A DNA stretch of 64,000 nucleotides from Rhodococcus qingshengii JCM 15477 (GCF_023221595.1 NZ_CP096563.1:186001-250000), one strand, 5' to 3'. Positions 49,667 through 61,336 are shown, numbered from the stretch's first letter. Made by a program: numbers and translations. Notes: generated by a model not told the origin, from the letters alone.

Positions 49667-50818
49667 ATGGCGACCAAGCGCAAGCCGTCGTGGCACGACG
49701 ACGAGATCACCGCAGTAGCCGAACTGGCCCGTGGTTTCTTCGATCGTGAACTGATCGCCAAGCGTGAGCAGTGGGACGCTCAGCATCGCGTCGACCGGTC
49801 CGTGTGGCTCGAAGCCGGCAAGCTCGGTCTGCTGTGCTGCTCGATTCCCGAGGAATACGGCGGGGGCGGTGGAACTTTCGCGCACGATCTCGCTGTCTTC
49901 GAGGCGCAGGGCTACTGCGGTGACTATGCGCTCGGTAACTCCGTGCACAGTGGCATCGTCGCCCACTACGTGCTCGAATACGGAAGCGAAGAGCAGAAGA
50001 AGGCCTGGCTGCCAGGTATGGCGACGGGCGAAATCCTCGGCGCCATCGGAATGACCGAGCCCGGAACAGGTTCCGACCTCAAGGCAATCACCACCTCCGC
50101 GATCCGTGACGGTGACCACTACGTCGTGAACGGGTCGAAGACCTTCATCACCAATGGTGGCAGCGCAGACATGATCGTGCTTGCCGTCAAGACCGACCCC
50201 AAGGCGGGCGCCAAGGGTGTCTCGCTCCTGATCGTGGATCTTCGTGACTGCGAAGGCTTTGCGGTCGGCCGCGTGCTCGACAAGGTCGGTCAGCACGGCG
50301 CAGATACGTCGGAGCTGTCCTTCACCGACGTTCGCGTTCCCGTCTCGAACCTCCTCGGTGAGTCCGAGGGGCTCGGCTTCGGTCAGTTGATGGCGCAGCT
50401 GGTGCAGGAACGCCTCATCATCGGCGCGCAGGCCATCGGCACCATCGAGCGTGCAGTCGAGGAGAGCGTTGCATACACCAAGGCGCGTCAAGCGTTCGGG
50501 CACAGCCTCTTCGAGTTCCAGAACACCGCCTTCGAGCTGGCCGAGTGCCAGACGATCGCACGCACCTGCCGTGTCTTCCTCGACAACTGCATCGAGGATC
50601 ACCTCAACGGCGAGCTGGACGGCGCAGACGCCGCGATGGTCAAGTACTGGCTCACCGAGCAGCAATGCGCCGTCGTCGACCGGTGCGTGCAGCTCTACGG
50701 CGGATACGGTTACATGCGTGAATACGCGATCGCGCGCATGTACGAAGACTCCCGCGTCCAGAAGATCTACGCCGGCGCCAACGAAGTGATGAAGGGCATC
50801 ATCGCGAAGAGTCTTTGA
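49667..50818 (+). CDS. acyl-CoA dehydrogenase
   Basis: A 383-residue FAD flavoenzyme. It starts at the ATG at 49667 (MATKRKPSWHDDEITAVAEL). Landmarks are AIGMTEPGTGSDLKAITTSA (FAD-binding), GSKTFITNGGSADM, DKVGQHGADTSELSFTDVRVP and the C-terminal QLYGGYGYMREYAIARMYEDSRVQKIYAGANEVM. The position used as catalytic base in medium-chain enzymes is not glutamate here; the QERLI helix supplies a Glu as in long-chain and isovaleryl-type enzymes. It is coupled to the upstream thiolase and closed by a terminator. Confidence 0.93.
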   Translation: MATKRKPSWHDDEITAVAELARGFFDRELIAKREQWDAQHRVDRSVWLEAGKLGLLCCSIPEEYGGGGGTFAHDLAVFEAQGYCGDYALGNSVHSGIVAHYVLEYGSEEQKKAWLPGMATGEILGAIGMTEPGTGSDLKAITTSAIRDGDHYVVNGSKTFITNGGSADMIVLAVKTDPKAGAKGVSLLIVDLRDCEGFAVGRVLDKVGQHGADTSELSFTDVRVPVSNLLGESEGLGFGQLMAQLVQERLIIGAQAIGTIERAVEESVAYTKARQAFGHSLFEFQNTAFELAECQTIARTCRVFLDNCIEDHLNGELDGADAAMVKYWLTEQQCAVVDRCVQLYGGYGYMREYAIARMYEDSRVQKIYAGANEVMKGIIAKSL

Positions 50819-50849
50819 TCACCGGCGTCGAAAACCATTGACACCGACC

Positions 50850-50883
50850 AGGCACCCACCGAGCATTTCGGTGGGTGCCTTTG
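50850..50883 (+). terminator. intrinsic terminator after the acyl-CoA dehydrogenase gene
   Basis: AGGCACCCACCG / CGGTGGGTGCCT (50850-50880) forms a 12-bp stem with a short loop, followed by TTGTGTG. It lies 31 bp past the stop. Confidence 0.8.
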
Positions 50884-50928
50884 TGTGTGCCCACAAGCGG
50901 TATCGAGCTGTTCGGAAGGCAAACACTG

Positions 50929-51852
50929 ATGAGCTTCACCATCGACGTCGGGTCGGCGCGCGTCACCCAACTGACAGAGCTGGCGCACTGGCCGTTTCCG
51001 CCGCGAGAGCTTTTTCCGCACGCGGGTGAGGCGGAGATAGAGGACGCGTCGGCGCGGCTGGCACCGGCGTTCTTCGACGCGGATAGCGGTGACCTCGTAC
51101 TTGCCATCCACACCTACCTGGTGGAGATCGGCGGCAAGGCCGTCGTCGTCGACACCGGCAACGGAAACAGCAAGCACCGGCCGAACCTCTTGCCGCATCA
51201 CATGTTCGGCACCGACTACCTCTCACGCTTCGCAGCCACCGGTGTGTCCGTCGACGACGTCGATCTGGTGGTCAGCACACATCTGCACCCTGACCACTGT
51301 GGCTGGAACACCGCCCTCGACGCCGAAACCTGGCGGCCTACCTTCCCCCGCGCGACCTACATTTTCGATCGCACCGAGCTGGCCGCGCTCGAACAACTCG
51401 CCGCCGACGGTCCACACGAAGGAGTGGTCTCGGATCTGGCGCAGACCTTCGAGGACAGCGTCCGTCCCGTTCTGGACGGGGCGAAGTGGGAGGCGGTCGA
51501 CGACGGCCACGTCCTGGCCGAGTCCGAAGGCACACGCGTCGTCGTTCGCAGCGCGCCCGGCCACACGCCGGGGCACATCGTGATCGAGATCCGCACTGCC
51601 GACGGCGGCGCCGTCATCGCCGGCGACGTGATCCACCATCCGATCCAGTTTCTGTACCCGGACCTCAGCCAGGGCGGCGACGCGGATCCCGAGATCGCCA
51701 GGGTCACCCGCCGCGAACTTCTCGAACGCTGCGCGTCGGAGGGACTGCTTCTACTTCCCGCACACTTTCCGGTCGACGAACCGATCACGGTTCGGTTGAA
51801 CGAGGACGATCGCCCGATGGCACCTTCGATATATGTTGCGAGGCCTGCATAG
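50929..51852 (+). CDS. MBL-fold metallo-hydrolase
   Basis: A 307-residue metallo-beta-lactamase-fold enzyme (lactonase/glyoxalase II class). ATG at 50929 (MSFTIDVGSARVTQLTEL). The metal motif is VVSTHLHPDHCGWN, with further ligands in SAPGHTPGHIVIEIRT and AGDVIHHPIQFL, and a closing LLLLPAHFPVD. There is no signal peptide. It precedes a MarR regulator by 9 bp, so the two are probably one operon. The substrate is unknown; a lactone or ester intermediate of an aromatic pathway would suit the nearby extradiol dioxygenase. Confidence 0.88.
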   Translation: MSFTIDVGSARVTQLTELAHWPFPPRELFPHAGEAEIEDASARLAPAFFDADSGDLVLAIHTYLVEIGGKAVVVDTGNGNSKHRPNLLPHHMFGTDYLSRFAATGVSVDDVDLVVSTHLHPDHCGWNTALDAETWRPTFPRATYIFDRTELAALEQLAADGPHEGVVSDLAQTFEDSVRPVLDGAKWEAVDDGHVLAESEGTRVVVRSAPGHTPGHIVIEIRTADGGAVIAGDVIHHPIQFLYPDLSQGGDADPEIARVTRRELLERCASEGLLLLPAHFPVDEPITVRLNEDDRPMAPSIYVARPA

Positions 51853-51861
51853 AATGGGCCA

Positions 51862-52332
51862 ATGCCTGCGACCGAATCGACGCCATCGCTCTCCGGCAGG
51901 CCGCTTTCGAGTCGGATCGGATACGGCTTGGTCAAAGCCGCACTCCGCGTGAGGCAGTCGTACGCGGAGGCTTTGTCTCGCGTCGGACTGCTGCCCAATC
52001 ATCACGCCATTCTCAGCACACTCGATGAACTCGGCCCATGCCATCAAAAGGAGCTTGCTTCCCGAGTGGTGGTCGACCCCGGTGACATCGTTGCCTATCT
52101 CGACAGTCTGCAGGAATCGGGATACGTTGTGCGCGAACGTGATCAATCTGATCGGCGTAGGCAGGTCGTATCGATCACGGACTCCGGAGTAGCGAAGTTG
52201 ATCGAGGGTGATGCGGCCCTCGACGCCGTCGAGCAAGAGGTCTTCGAGTCGTTGACCGATCAGGAACGTGAGACATTGACGGTCGTATCCGCCAAGCTCA
52301 CGGGGCCGACGGCGCGGCCGTCAGAGGCCTGA
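51862..52332 (+). CDS. MarR-family transcriptional regulator
   Basis: A 156-residue winged-helix regulator: RVGLLPNHHAILSTLDELGPCHQKELASRVVVDPGDIVAYLDSL is the DNA-binding helix region and GYVVRERDQSDRRRQVVSITDSG the beta-wing with the conserved D-x-R-R motif. It starts at the ATG at 51862. It overlaps the 3' end of the convergent dioxygenase gene by 35 bp. MarR proteins often respond to aromatic compounds, and regulating the MBL and/or dioxygenase genes is the simplest reading. Confidence 0.9.
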   Translation: MPATESTPSLSGRPLSSRIGYGLVKAALRVRQSYAEALSRVGLLPNHHAILSTLDELGPCHQKELASRVVVDPGDIVAYLDSLQESGYVVRERDQSDRRRQVVSITDSGVAKLIEGDAALDAVEQEVFESLTDQERETLTVVSAKLTGPTARPSEA

Positions 52333-53218
52333 TGATTCCGGGTACTCTTTTGCTCGTCTCGGCTGGACGCTTGTGGCCCCAGTAACTCGGTTGGTTGTAA
52401 GTTCTTGCCACCCAACTCAGATCGTCAACGGTGAGACCACCGAACCCGTACTCGATCTGCAGACCGGACGGGCTGCCGATGTAGATCGACGTCATCAGGT
52501 CATTGGTGTGGCGCCCCAGCGTTTGCATGACCTCGGTGTCGTGGCTGTCGAGAAGATCGATCAGGCGTCCGAGATCGTCCATGCATTCGACTTCGAGCAT
52601 GAGGTGGTTGAATCCGACGTGGCCGGGATATTCGGCCAGCGCAAGTGAATGATGACGCCCGTTGACGTGATAGAAGCGCACGGTGAATTGGTCGTTGGTG
52701 ATCCGGTCCGATAGTCGGAAACCCAGCACATCCACGTAAAACTTGTTGGCTTCCTCGATATTCGGTACCTGTAAAACGATGTGGCCCAGGCCTTGATCTC
52801 CGGTCACGAATCCGCCGCGCATGACACGACCCGGTGTGAACGACAGTGGCGTCGATGCCTTTCCCCACGAAATCTCGTGTCGAGTTCCCCATGGGTCGGT
52901 GAACCACACGAGTTCGGCGACTTGCCGCTCGGCGAGCAGGTCGGGATTGCCGTCGTGCAGCATGATGCCGCTCCGGTCGAGGTGCGCGGCGAACGAGTGA
53001 AGATCGGATTCATTGGCCATTGCCCAACCGGCGTACAGGAATTCGTCTACCTTGCCGGGGTGGACGGCAATTCGATAGTTGACGTCGTCTACTGCGAGCC
53101 GGATTGCGCCATCCGGCCCGTCTGGTGACAGTTTCGCGCCCAGAAGTCCGGTTCCGTACTTTCTCCAGTCCTGAGCCCTGGGTGACGCGACTCCGATATA
53201 CGACAGTTCCTGGATCAC
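52298..53218 (-). CDS. extradiol ring-cleavage dioxygenase (BphC-like, VOC superfamily)
   Basis: A 306-residue type I extradiol dioxygenase. The GTG at 53216-53218, behind GAGGGAGATC, gives VIQELSYIGVASPRAQDWRK. Two vicinal-oxygen-chelate domains are present; the C-terminal one keeps all iron ligands (His146 in GLGHIVLQV, His205 in GFNHLMLEV, Glu256 in LQIEYGFGG) and also the YHVNGRHHS loop of biphenyl-type enzymes. It should cleave catechol-type rings such as 2,3-dihydroxybiphenyl-like compounds. No ring-hydroxylating or hydrolase partner lies next to it, so it may be an auxiliary copy. Confidence 0.9.
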   Translation of the reverse strand: MIQELSYIGVASPRAQDWRKYGTGLLGAKLSPDGPDGAIRLAVDDVNYRIAVHPGKVDEFLYAGWAMANESDLHSFAAHLDRSGIMLHDGNPDLLAERQVAELVWFTDPWGTRHEISWGKASTPLSFTPGRVMRGGFVTGDQGLGHIVLQVPNIEEANKFYVDVLGFRLSDRITNDQFTVRFYHVNGRHHSLALAEYPGHVGFNHLMLEVECMDDLGRLIDLLDSHDTEVMQTLGRHTNDLMTSIYIGSPSGLQIEYGFGGLTVDDLSWVARTYNQPSYWGHKRPAETSKRVPGIIRPLTAAPSAP

Positions 53219-53282
53219 GATGATCTCCCTCGAATGCACTTGATGGTTGCTGTTCCCAAAATATAAGCAGTGTGACCAATGA

Positions 53283-53310
53283 TTGGCAAGACAATCGTTG
53301 GTTTTGCCAA
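53283..53310. promoter_or_regulatory. inverted repeat upstream of the dioxygenase gene
   Basis: TTGGCAA (53283-53289) and TTGCCAA (53304-53310) are perfect arms, 65-92 bp upstream of the dioxygenase start. The arrangement suggests a repressor or activator site; the MarR protein encoded next door is a candidate binder. It also lies about 110 bp before glf. Confidence 0.5.
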
Positions 53311-53365
53311 GCAATTTGTGAGTGGCAGCCGCCAGTGATGCTGAATCAGGAAACGAGGGCCATAG

Positions 53366-56527
<3,162 letters not shown>

Positions 56528-56547
<20 letters not shown>

Positions 56548-57061
56548 AGTACAGATTCTGGCCGGGATTCAGTCGACCGTCGGGCAGCTGCCGGGAGCCG
56601 TCAAGGTCGCCCGCGGTATGTCTCACTTCGGTGAGCACTCCCTCGGGTGGATCGCGATCGCTGCCGTCGGTGCTGCTGTGGACAAGCCGCGTCGACGTGA
56701 ATGGGCCGGAGCAGCCGTCGGAGCATTCGGTGCACACGCCGCCTCCGTGGTTATCAAACGAGTGGTCAGGCGCAAGCGACCTTCCGATCCTTCGGTGCAG
56801 GTCAACGTCTCGACACCGAGCAAGCTCAGCTTCCCGTCATCACACGCGACGTCGACGACGGCGGCGGCTGTGCTGATCGGTCGGCTCACCGGGCTACCCT
56901 TACCGGCGTTGCTGGTGCCCCCGATGATGCTCTCGCGTCTGGTCCTGGGAGTTCACTACCCGACCGACGTACTCGCCGGAGCGGCACTGGGAGCCGCATC
57001 CGCGGCGGTAGTTCGCCGGGTCGAAGAAGCCAGAGCCGAACAGAAATGTGGAGATAAATGA
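56528..57061 (+). CDS. PAP2-family phosphatase (Rv3807c-like)
   Basis: A 177-residue membrane phosphatase with the three PAP2 motifs: KRVVRRKRPSD (Lys-x6-Arg-Pro), PSSHAT and SRLVLGVHYPTD. In mycobacteria the equivalent is proposed to dephosphorylate decaprenyl-phosphoryl-5-phosphoribose made by UbiA, fitting its position between glfT2 and ubiA. It starts at the GTG at 56528 inside glfT2 and overlaps ubiA by 4 bp (ATGA). Confidence 0.92.
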
Positions 57062-57963
57062 GCGAGGAACCGGCTACGGTCAGCGGACCCCCGAAGTCCC
57101 TGCCCGCCGGCATCGTCAAGGCGCTTCGCCCACGTCAGTGGGTCAAGAACGTCCTTGTGCTGGCAGCGCCCATCGCGGCCGGAACCGCCACCGAAGCCGA
57201 CGTGCTGTTGCCCGTCGCGCTGGCGTTCGTCGTGTTCTGTATGGCGGCATCAGGCATCTATCTCGTCAACGACGCGATGGATGTCGAAGCCGACCGTGCT
57301 CACCCCACGAAGCGATTCCGTCCCATCGCGGCCGGAGTTCTACCCGTCAACATCGCCTACGGCATGGCAGTCGTGCTGCTTGCCGGTGCGATCGGGCTGT
57401 CCTTCCTGGCCAACTGGCAACTCGCCGTGGTCATGGGCGTGTACATCGTCATCCAGCTCGCCTACTGCTTCGGTCTCAAGCATCAGGCCGTCATCGACAT
57501 CTGCATCGTCTCGTCCGGCTTCCTGCTTCGAGCGATCGCCGGTGGCGTTGCCGCCGAGATCGATCTCTCGCAGTGGTTCCTGCTGATGATGGCGTTCGGC
57601 TCACTCTTCATGGCGGCAGGCAAGCGCTACGCCGAACTGCAGTTGGCCGAGAAGACCGGCGCGAAGATCCGTAAGTCCCTCGAGAGCTACACGATGACGT
57701 ACCTGCGTTTCGTGTGGACGATGGCAGCGACGACGCTGGTCCTCTGCTACGGACTGTGGGCGTTCCAGCAGGACGCCATCAAGGGCACCAACTGGTACGC
57801 CATCTCGATGGTGCCGTTCACCATCGCGGTGCTGCGATACGCGGTGGACGTCGACGGCGGCGAAGCCGGAGAGCCTGAGGAGATCGCGCTCGGTGACCGG
57901 GTGCTGCAACTCCTCGCGATTGCGTGGATCGGAGTAGTGGGTGTCGCTGTCTACCTCGTCTGA
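57058..57963 (+). CDS. ubiA: decaprenyl-phosphate phosphoribosyltransferase (UbiA type)
   Basis: Transfers 5-phosphoribose from PRPP to decaprenyl phosphate, the first committed step toward the arabinose donor DPA. The 301-residue, nine-helix protein shows LRPRQWVKNVLVLAAP and the Mg2+/PRPP motif NDAMDVEADRAHPTKRFRPI (Asn71, Asp72, Asp75, Asp79), plus YAELQLAEKTG in the second acidic loop. It corresponds to Rv3806c. It overlaps both neighbours (4 bp and 23 bp), so translation along the operon is coupled. Confidence 0.96.
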   Translation: MSEEPATVSGPPKSLPAGIVKALRPRQWVKNVLVLAAPIAAGTATEADVLLPVALAFVVFCMAASGIYLVNDAMDVEADRAHPTKRFRPIAAGVLPVNIAYGMAVVLLAGAIGLSFLANWQLAVVMGVYIVIQLAYCFGLKHQAVIDICIVSSGFLLRAIAGGVAAEIDLSQWFLLMMAFGSLFMAAGKRYAELQLAEKTGAKIRKSLESYTMTYLRFVWTMAATTLVLCYGLWAFQQDAIKGTNWYAISMVPFTIAVLRYAVDVDGGEAGEPEEIALGDRVLQLLAIAWIGVVGVAVYLV

Positions 57964-59860
57964 GCCACGCACCGAGGCCGACCCGCACGTCGACACTGCG
58001 GCGAATCGCACCACCCTCAGTCGAGGAGTTTTTCTCGGCGGGGTGGTGCTTGCTGCTGCCCTCATGTTCTGGGGTGCGTGGGAGCGTCGCTGGATCGCCG
58101 ACGACGGACTCATCGTCTTGCGAACCGTTCGCAACCTGCTCGCGGGGAACGGCCCGGTCTTCAACGCGGGTGAGCGTGTCGAGGCGAACACGAGTACCGC
58201 GTGGACGTACATCGTCTACGCGTTCAGTTGGCTCACGCAGATCCGTCTCGAATACGTTGTTCTGACGATCGCGCTCGTACTCTCGACTGCTGCCGTCGTG
58301 TTGACGATGCTCGGCACCGGTCGTCTGTACCGCGGCGTTCGGCCGTCGGCGGGCGGAACGATCCTGCTGGTACCGGCAGGTGTTCTCGTCTACATCGCGG
58401 TTCCGCCTGCGCGAGATTTCGCCACTTCCGGGCTCGAGACATGCTTGGTGATCTTCTGGATCGCGCTCCTGTGGGTACTGCTCGTTCGGTGGGCGCAGGC
58501 GTCGACGCCGTCCACGGCGTCGATCCTGACTCTCTCGTTCGTGGCCGGACTCGGACCACTGGTTCGACCCGAGATGGCGATTCCCGGTGCTGCCGCGTTG
58601 ATGATGATCGTTCTCTCCGCAGGCCTGACCTGGAAGATTCGCACACTGATCGTCGTCGTCGCCGGACTTGTCCCGGTGGGCTATCAGATCTGGCGAATGG
58701 GCTATTACGCCTTGCCGTACCCGAACACCGCGGTGTCGAAGGACGCCGGTGGCGCGAAGTGGGCGCAGGGTTTTGCGTACCTGTGGAACCTGGTCGGGCC
58801 GTACCTGCTCTGGTTACCGTTGCTGTTCCTGCTCATCGGTGCGCTGCTGCTCGTGTGGCGAAGCCGAGCGGACACACCTACCGCTACCGCAGATCAACCC
58901 GCACGCCCGCTGTGGCAGCGCTTTCAGCAGTTTCTGCGCACGCCGCGGGCGATTGTCACCTTCATTCTCGGCAGTGGGCTGATCCTCGGGATCTACTCTC
59001 TGCGCGTCGGCGGCGACTTCATGCACGGCCGCGTCCTGTTGCCGGTGTTGTTCTGCCTGCTCATCCCGGTGGCGGTCATTCCGTTGCGGGTGCCGGCGCG
59101 GGCCGCGTTCGGAAGTAATCGCGACACCGCGATCTTCGGAGTCTCGGCGGTGCTGTGGATCGGCACGATCATCTGGGCCTTCTTCGCCGCGAACACGACG
59201 GGTATGCCCGAAGGATCCGTGGTGGGTCGCTCGGGAATCGTCGACGAGCGAGCGTTCTACGCACTCAACACCGGTCACAAGCATCCGATCCTGGCCGAGG
59301 ACTACCTCGACTATCCGCGAATGCGTGCCATGGTCGAGACCATCGCGCGGACTCCGGAGGGTGGGCTGCTGCTGCCGTCCGCGAGCTACGACTCCTGGTT
59401 CGTCGTCCCACCACCCGGACCGATCGACGAGCCGGCCGAGCACGTCGTCTTCTTCCTCAACCTCGGAATGACGAGCATGAACGTCGGCCTCGACGTTCGG
59501 GTGCTCGATCAGATGGGGCTGGCGTATCCCCTGGCAGCTCACACCGAGCGACTCGAGGACGGCCGGATCGGGCACGACAAGAATCTCTATCCGGACTGGG
59601 TGGTCGCGGACACGGGAATGATCGACGTTCGACCGTGGCTGCCGTTCTTCCTCGACGAAGACTGGGTTGCGGACGCAAAGCTGGCCATCACCTGCCCGGA
59701 AACTCAGGAGCTACTCACGTCGTACCGCTCCGAGCTGACCTGGGCCAGATTCAAACAGAACTTCCAGCAGGCATTCGACTTCGCGAAGTACCGATTCGAC
59801 CGGGTTCCGGCCTACGAATTGGAACGCTGCGGTCTCGTTCCACCGGAGTCACCCAGGTGA
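57941..59860 (+). CDS. aftB: arabinofuranosyltransferase AftB
   Basis: Adds terminal beta(1-2) arabinofuranose residues from DPA to arabinogalactan. The 639-residue GT-C enzyme begins at the GTG at 57941 and has a first periplasmic loop with RRWIADDGLIVLRTVRNLL (catalytic Asp54-Asp55 region) and GERVEANTSTAWTY, about ten helices, and a periplasmic C-terminal domain (from about 400). It corresponds to Rv3805c and closes the operon; a 331-bp promoter region precedes the mycolyltransferase gene. Confidence 0.95.
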   Translation: MSLSTSSEPRTEADPHVDTAANRTTLSRGVFLGGVVLAAALMFWGAWERRWIADDGLIVLRTVRNLLAGNGPVFNAGERVEANTSTAWTYIVYAFSWLTQIRLEYVVLTIALVLSTAAVVLTMLGTGRLYRGVRPSAGGTILLVPAGVLVYIAVPPARDFATSGLETCLVIFWIALLWVLLVRWAQASTPSTASILTLSFVAGLGPLVRPEMAIPGAAALMMIVLSAGLTWKIRTLIVVVAGLVPVGYQIWRMGYYALPYPNTAVSKDAGGAKWAQGFAYLWNLVGPYLLWLPLLFLLIGALLLVWRSRADTPTATADQPARPLWQRFQQFLRTPRAIVTFILGSGLILGIYSLRVGGDFMHGRVLLPVLFCLLIPVAVIPLRVPARAAFGSNRDTAIFGVSAVLWIGTIIWAFFAANTTGMPEGSVVGRSGIVDERAFYALNTGHKHPILAEDYLDYPRMRAMVETIARTPEGGLLLPSASYDSWFVVPPPGPIDEPAEHVVFFLNLGMTSMNVGLDVRVLDQMGLAYPLAAHTERLEDGRIGHDKNLYPDWVVADTGMIDVRPWLPFFLDEDWVADAKLAITCPETQELLTSYRSELTWARFKQNFQQAFDFAKYRFDRVPAYELERCGLVPPESPR

Positions 59861-59960
59861 TGTGATCAGCATCACCGACTGTTGAGGGTTTGAATATTTC
59901 GATTCAGTAACACCGAATTGATTGGCCACGATGTACTCGAAGACGATTCACCTAACCTGA

Positions 59961-59979
59961 ATCACCCCCGAGGGGTGAT
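59961..59979. promoter_or_regulatory. 19-bp palindrome upstream of the mycolyltransferase gene
   Basis: ATCACCCC (59961-59968) and GGGGTGAT (59972-59979) are perfect arms around CGA. It lies 213-231 bp before the start codon and directly after TTCACCTAACCTGAA. It has no T-tract on either side, so it is an operator candidate or a terminator for aftB, which ended 100 bp earlier. Confidence 0.5.
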
Positions 59980-60022
59980 GACGGTGTTGCTCGCGGATTG
60001 GGACGTAACGGTCCACCTATTT

Positions 60023-60042
60023 GTCACAGCTGAACCTGTGAC
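60023..60042. promoter_or_regulatory. GTCACAG-N6-CTGTGAC inverted repeat
   Basis: Perfect 7-bp arms separated by 6 bp (60023-60042), about 150 bp before the mycolyltransferase start. GTCACA units are reminiscent of MtrA sites; MtrA is known to bind an antigen-85 promoter in mycobacteria. Identity here is inference. Confidence 0.5.
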
Positions 60043-60191
60043 ATAAAGTCCAGCGAGCGCAGTGTGACTTGGAAGAGGTCCGCTGCCGACCCGAACTCGT
60101 TCGGGCTGGCAGAAAAGCCTGTTCCCCGACGGAATCCGCCGGAACCACTCCACCGAGTGGGTTCCGCAGACGAAGAGAGAGAGCAGTATCC

Positions 60192-61202
60192 ATGCGTTTT
60201 GCCAGAAAGAGGCTGACCCAGCGCCTCAAGCACCGAGCGTTGGCCATCGGTGCCGCAGCACTTGTGCTCCCCCTTGCTGCAGGAGTTGCCGGTAGTGCTG
60301 TCGCCTCTGCTGCGCCTGCGCACACTGCTCCCAGCCACACCGCCCCCTCCGGCGGATACGACGAGCTGTGGGTGCCCTCCTCGATGGGCAACATCAAGGT
60401 CCAGGTCCAGTGGGCCGCTCGCGGCGGAAACGCTGCCCTTTACCTCCTCGACGGCCTGCGTGCGCGTAACGACGCCAACGCGTGGAGCTTCGAGACCAAT
60501 GCGATGGACCAGTACCGCAACGACAACATCACTCTCGTGATGCCCGTCGGCGGCGAGTCCAGCTTCTACAGCGACTGGTATGCACCGTCGAACTTCAACG
60601 GCCAGCAGATCACGTACAAGTGGGAAACCTTCCTCACCGAAGAACTGCCCAACTTCCTCGCGAACTACGGCGTCTCGCCCACCAACAACGCGGTCCTCGG
60701 CCTCTCGATGGGTGGCAGCGCTGCTCTGACGCTGGCTGCTTACCACCGTGACCAGTTCAAGTTCGCCGGCTCGCTGTCGGGCTACCTGAACATCTCGGCT
60801 CCGGGCATGCGCGAGGCAATCCGCGTCGCAATGCTCGATGCCGGTCGCTTCAACGTCGACTCCATGTGGGGACCGCCGTGGAGCCCGTCCTGGCTGCGCA
60901 ACGACCCGTTCGTCTTCGCACCGCGTCTGCAGGGCCTGTCGATGTACATCTCGTCGGCAAGCGGCCTGCCCGGTGAATACGACCACCCGCGCGCACCGAT
61001 CGACTACTACAACACGGCTAACGGCATGGGCCTCGAGGCTCTCGCCCTGGTCAACACCCGTGCATTCCAGATCCGCATGAACTCGCTGGGTATCCCGGCC
61101 ACCTACAGCTTCCCGTCCAACGGCACGCACTCGTGGCCGTACTGGTCGGCAGAGCTGTGGAAGGCTCGCGGCCAGATCCTCGACACCATGAACGCTTGGT
61201 GA
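60192..61202 (+). CDS. mycolyltransferase, antigen 85 type
   Basis: A 336-residue exported esterase that transfers mycolates between trehalose monomycolate and arabinogalactan or trehalose. The ATG at 60192 starts a signal peptide (ALAIGAAALVLPLAAGVAGSAVASAAP, cleavage near residue 41). The alpha/beta fold shows LYLLDGLRARND, MPVGGESSFYSDWY, the nucleophile GLSMGGS (Ser172) and the final NGTHSWPYWSAEL histidine. It corresponds to the Rv3804c (FbpA) position. There is no C-terminal extension. A terminator-like hairpin follows. Confidence 0.95.
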   Translation: MRFARKRLTQRLKHRALAIGAAALVLPLAAGVAGSAVASAAPAHTAPSHTAPSGGYDELWVPSSMGNIKVQVQWAARGGNAALYLLDGLRARNDANAWSFETNAMDQYRNDNITLVMPVGGESSFYSDWYAPSNFNGQQITYKWETFLTEELPNFLANYGVSPTNNAVLGLSMGGSAALTLAAYHRDQFKFAGSLSGYLNISAPGMREAIRVAMLDAGRFNVDSMWGPPWSPSWLRNDPFVFAPRLQGLSMYISSASGLPGEYDHPRAPIDYYNTANGMGLEALALVNTRAFQIRMNSLGIPATYSFPSNGTHSWPYWSAELWKARGQILDTMNAW

Positions 61203-61235
61203 TCGTGCGCGATCCCGTGACCTAGTCACTTCACC

Positions 61236-61277
61236 AGTGCCGTTCCGGACTCCTCGAAGGAGAACCGGGACGGCACT
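61236..61277 (+). terminator. hairpin terminator after the first mycolyltransferase gene
   Basis: AGTGCCGT and ACGGCACT close a stem at 61236-61277 with inner CCGG/CCGG and CTCC/GGAG pairings. It starts 33 bp after the stop; the T-tract is poor (TGTGTATT). Confidence 0.7.
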
Positions 61278-61310
61278 TGTGTATTCAGGTGCTGCACAAG
61301 CGCCCGATGT

Positions 61311-61336
61311 CAGTAACAATTGCACCACCAGTAACA
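61311..61336. promoter_or_regulatory. CAGTAACA direct repeats
   Basis: CAGTAACA occurs at 61311-61318 and 61329-61336, 18 bp apart, about 120-145 bp before the second mycolyltransferase gene. The same 8-mer is at 59905-59912 before the first. A shared activator site is possible. Confidence 0.4.

Larger units (their letters stand above)
59861..60191. other. 331-bp promoter region of the first mycolyltransferase gene
   Basis: No gene is supported; an open frame from 60069 merely extends the mycolyltransferase upstream. It holds a CAGTAACA at 59905-59912, TTCACCTAACCTGAA near 59948, a palindrome at 59961-59979, and GTCACAG/CTGTGAC at 60023-60042, all annotated or discussed separately. Such a long leader suits a heavily expressed, regulated gene. 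Confidence 0.6.

Noticed and set aside
50799..51226. Minus-strand open frames around the terminator and start of the MBL gene
   Set aside because: They are Arg/Ser-rich shadows opposite the MBL-fold gene and run through a terminator stem.
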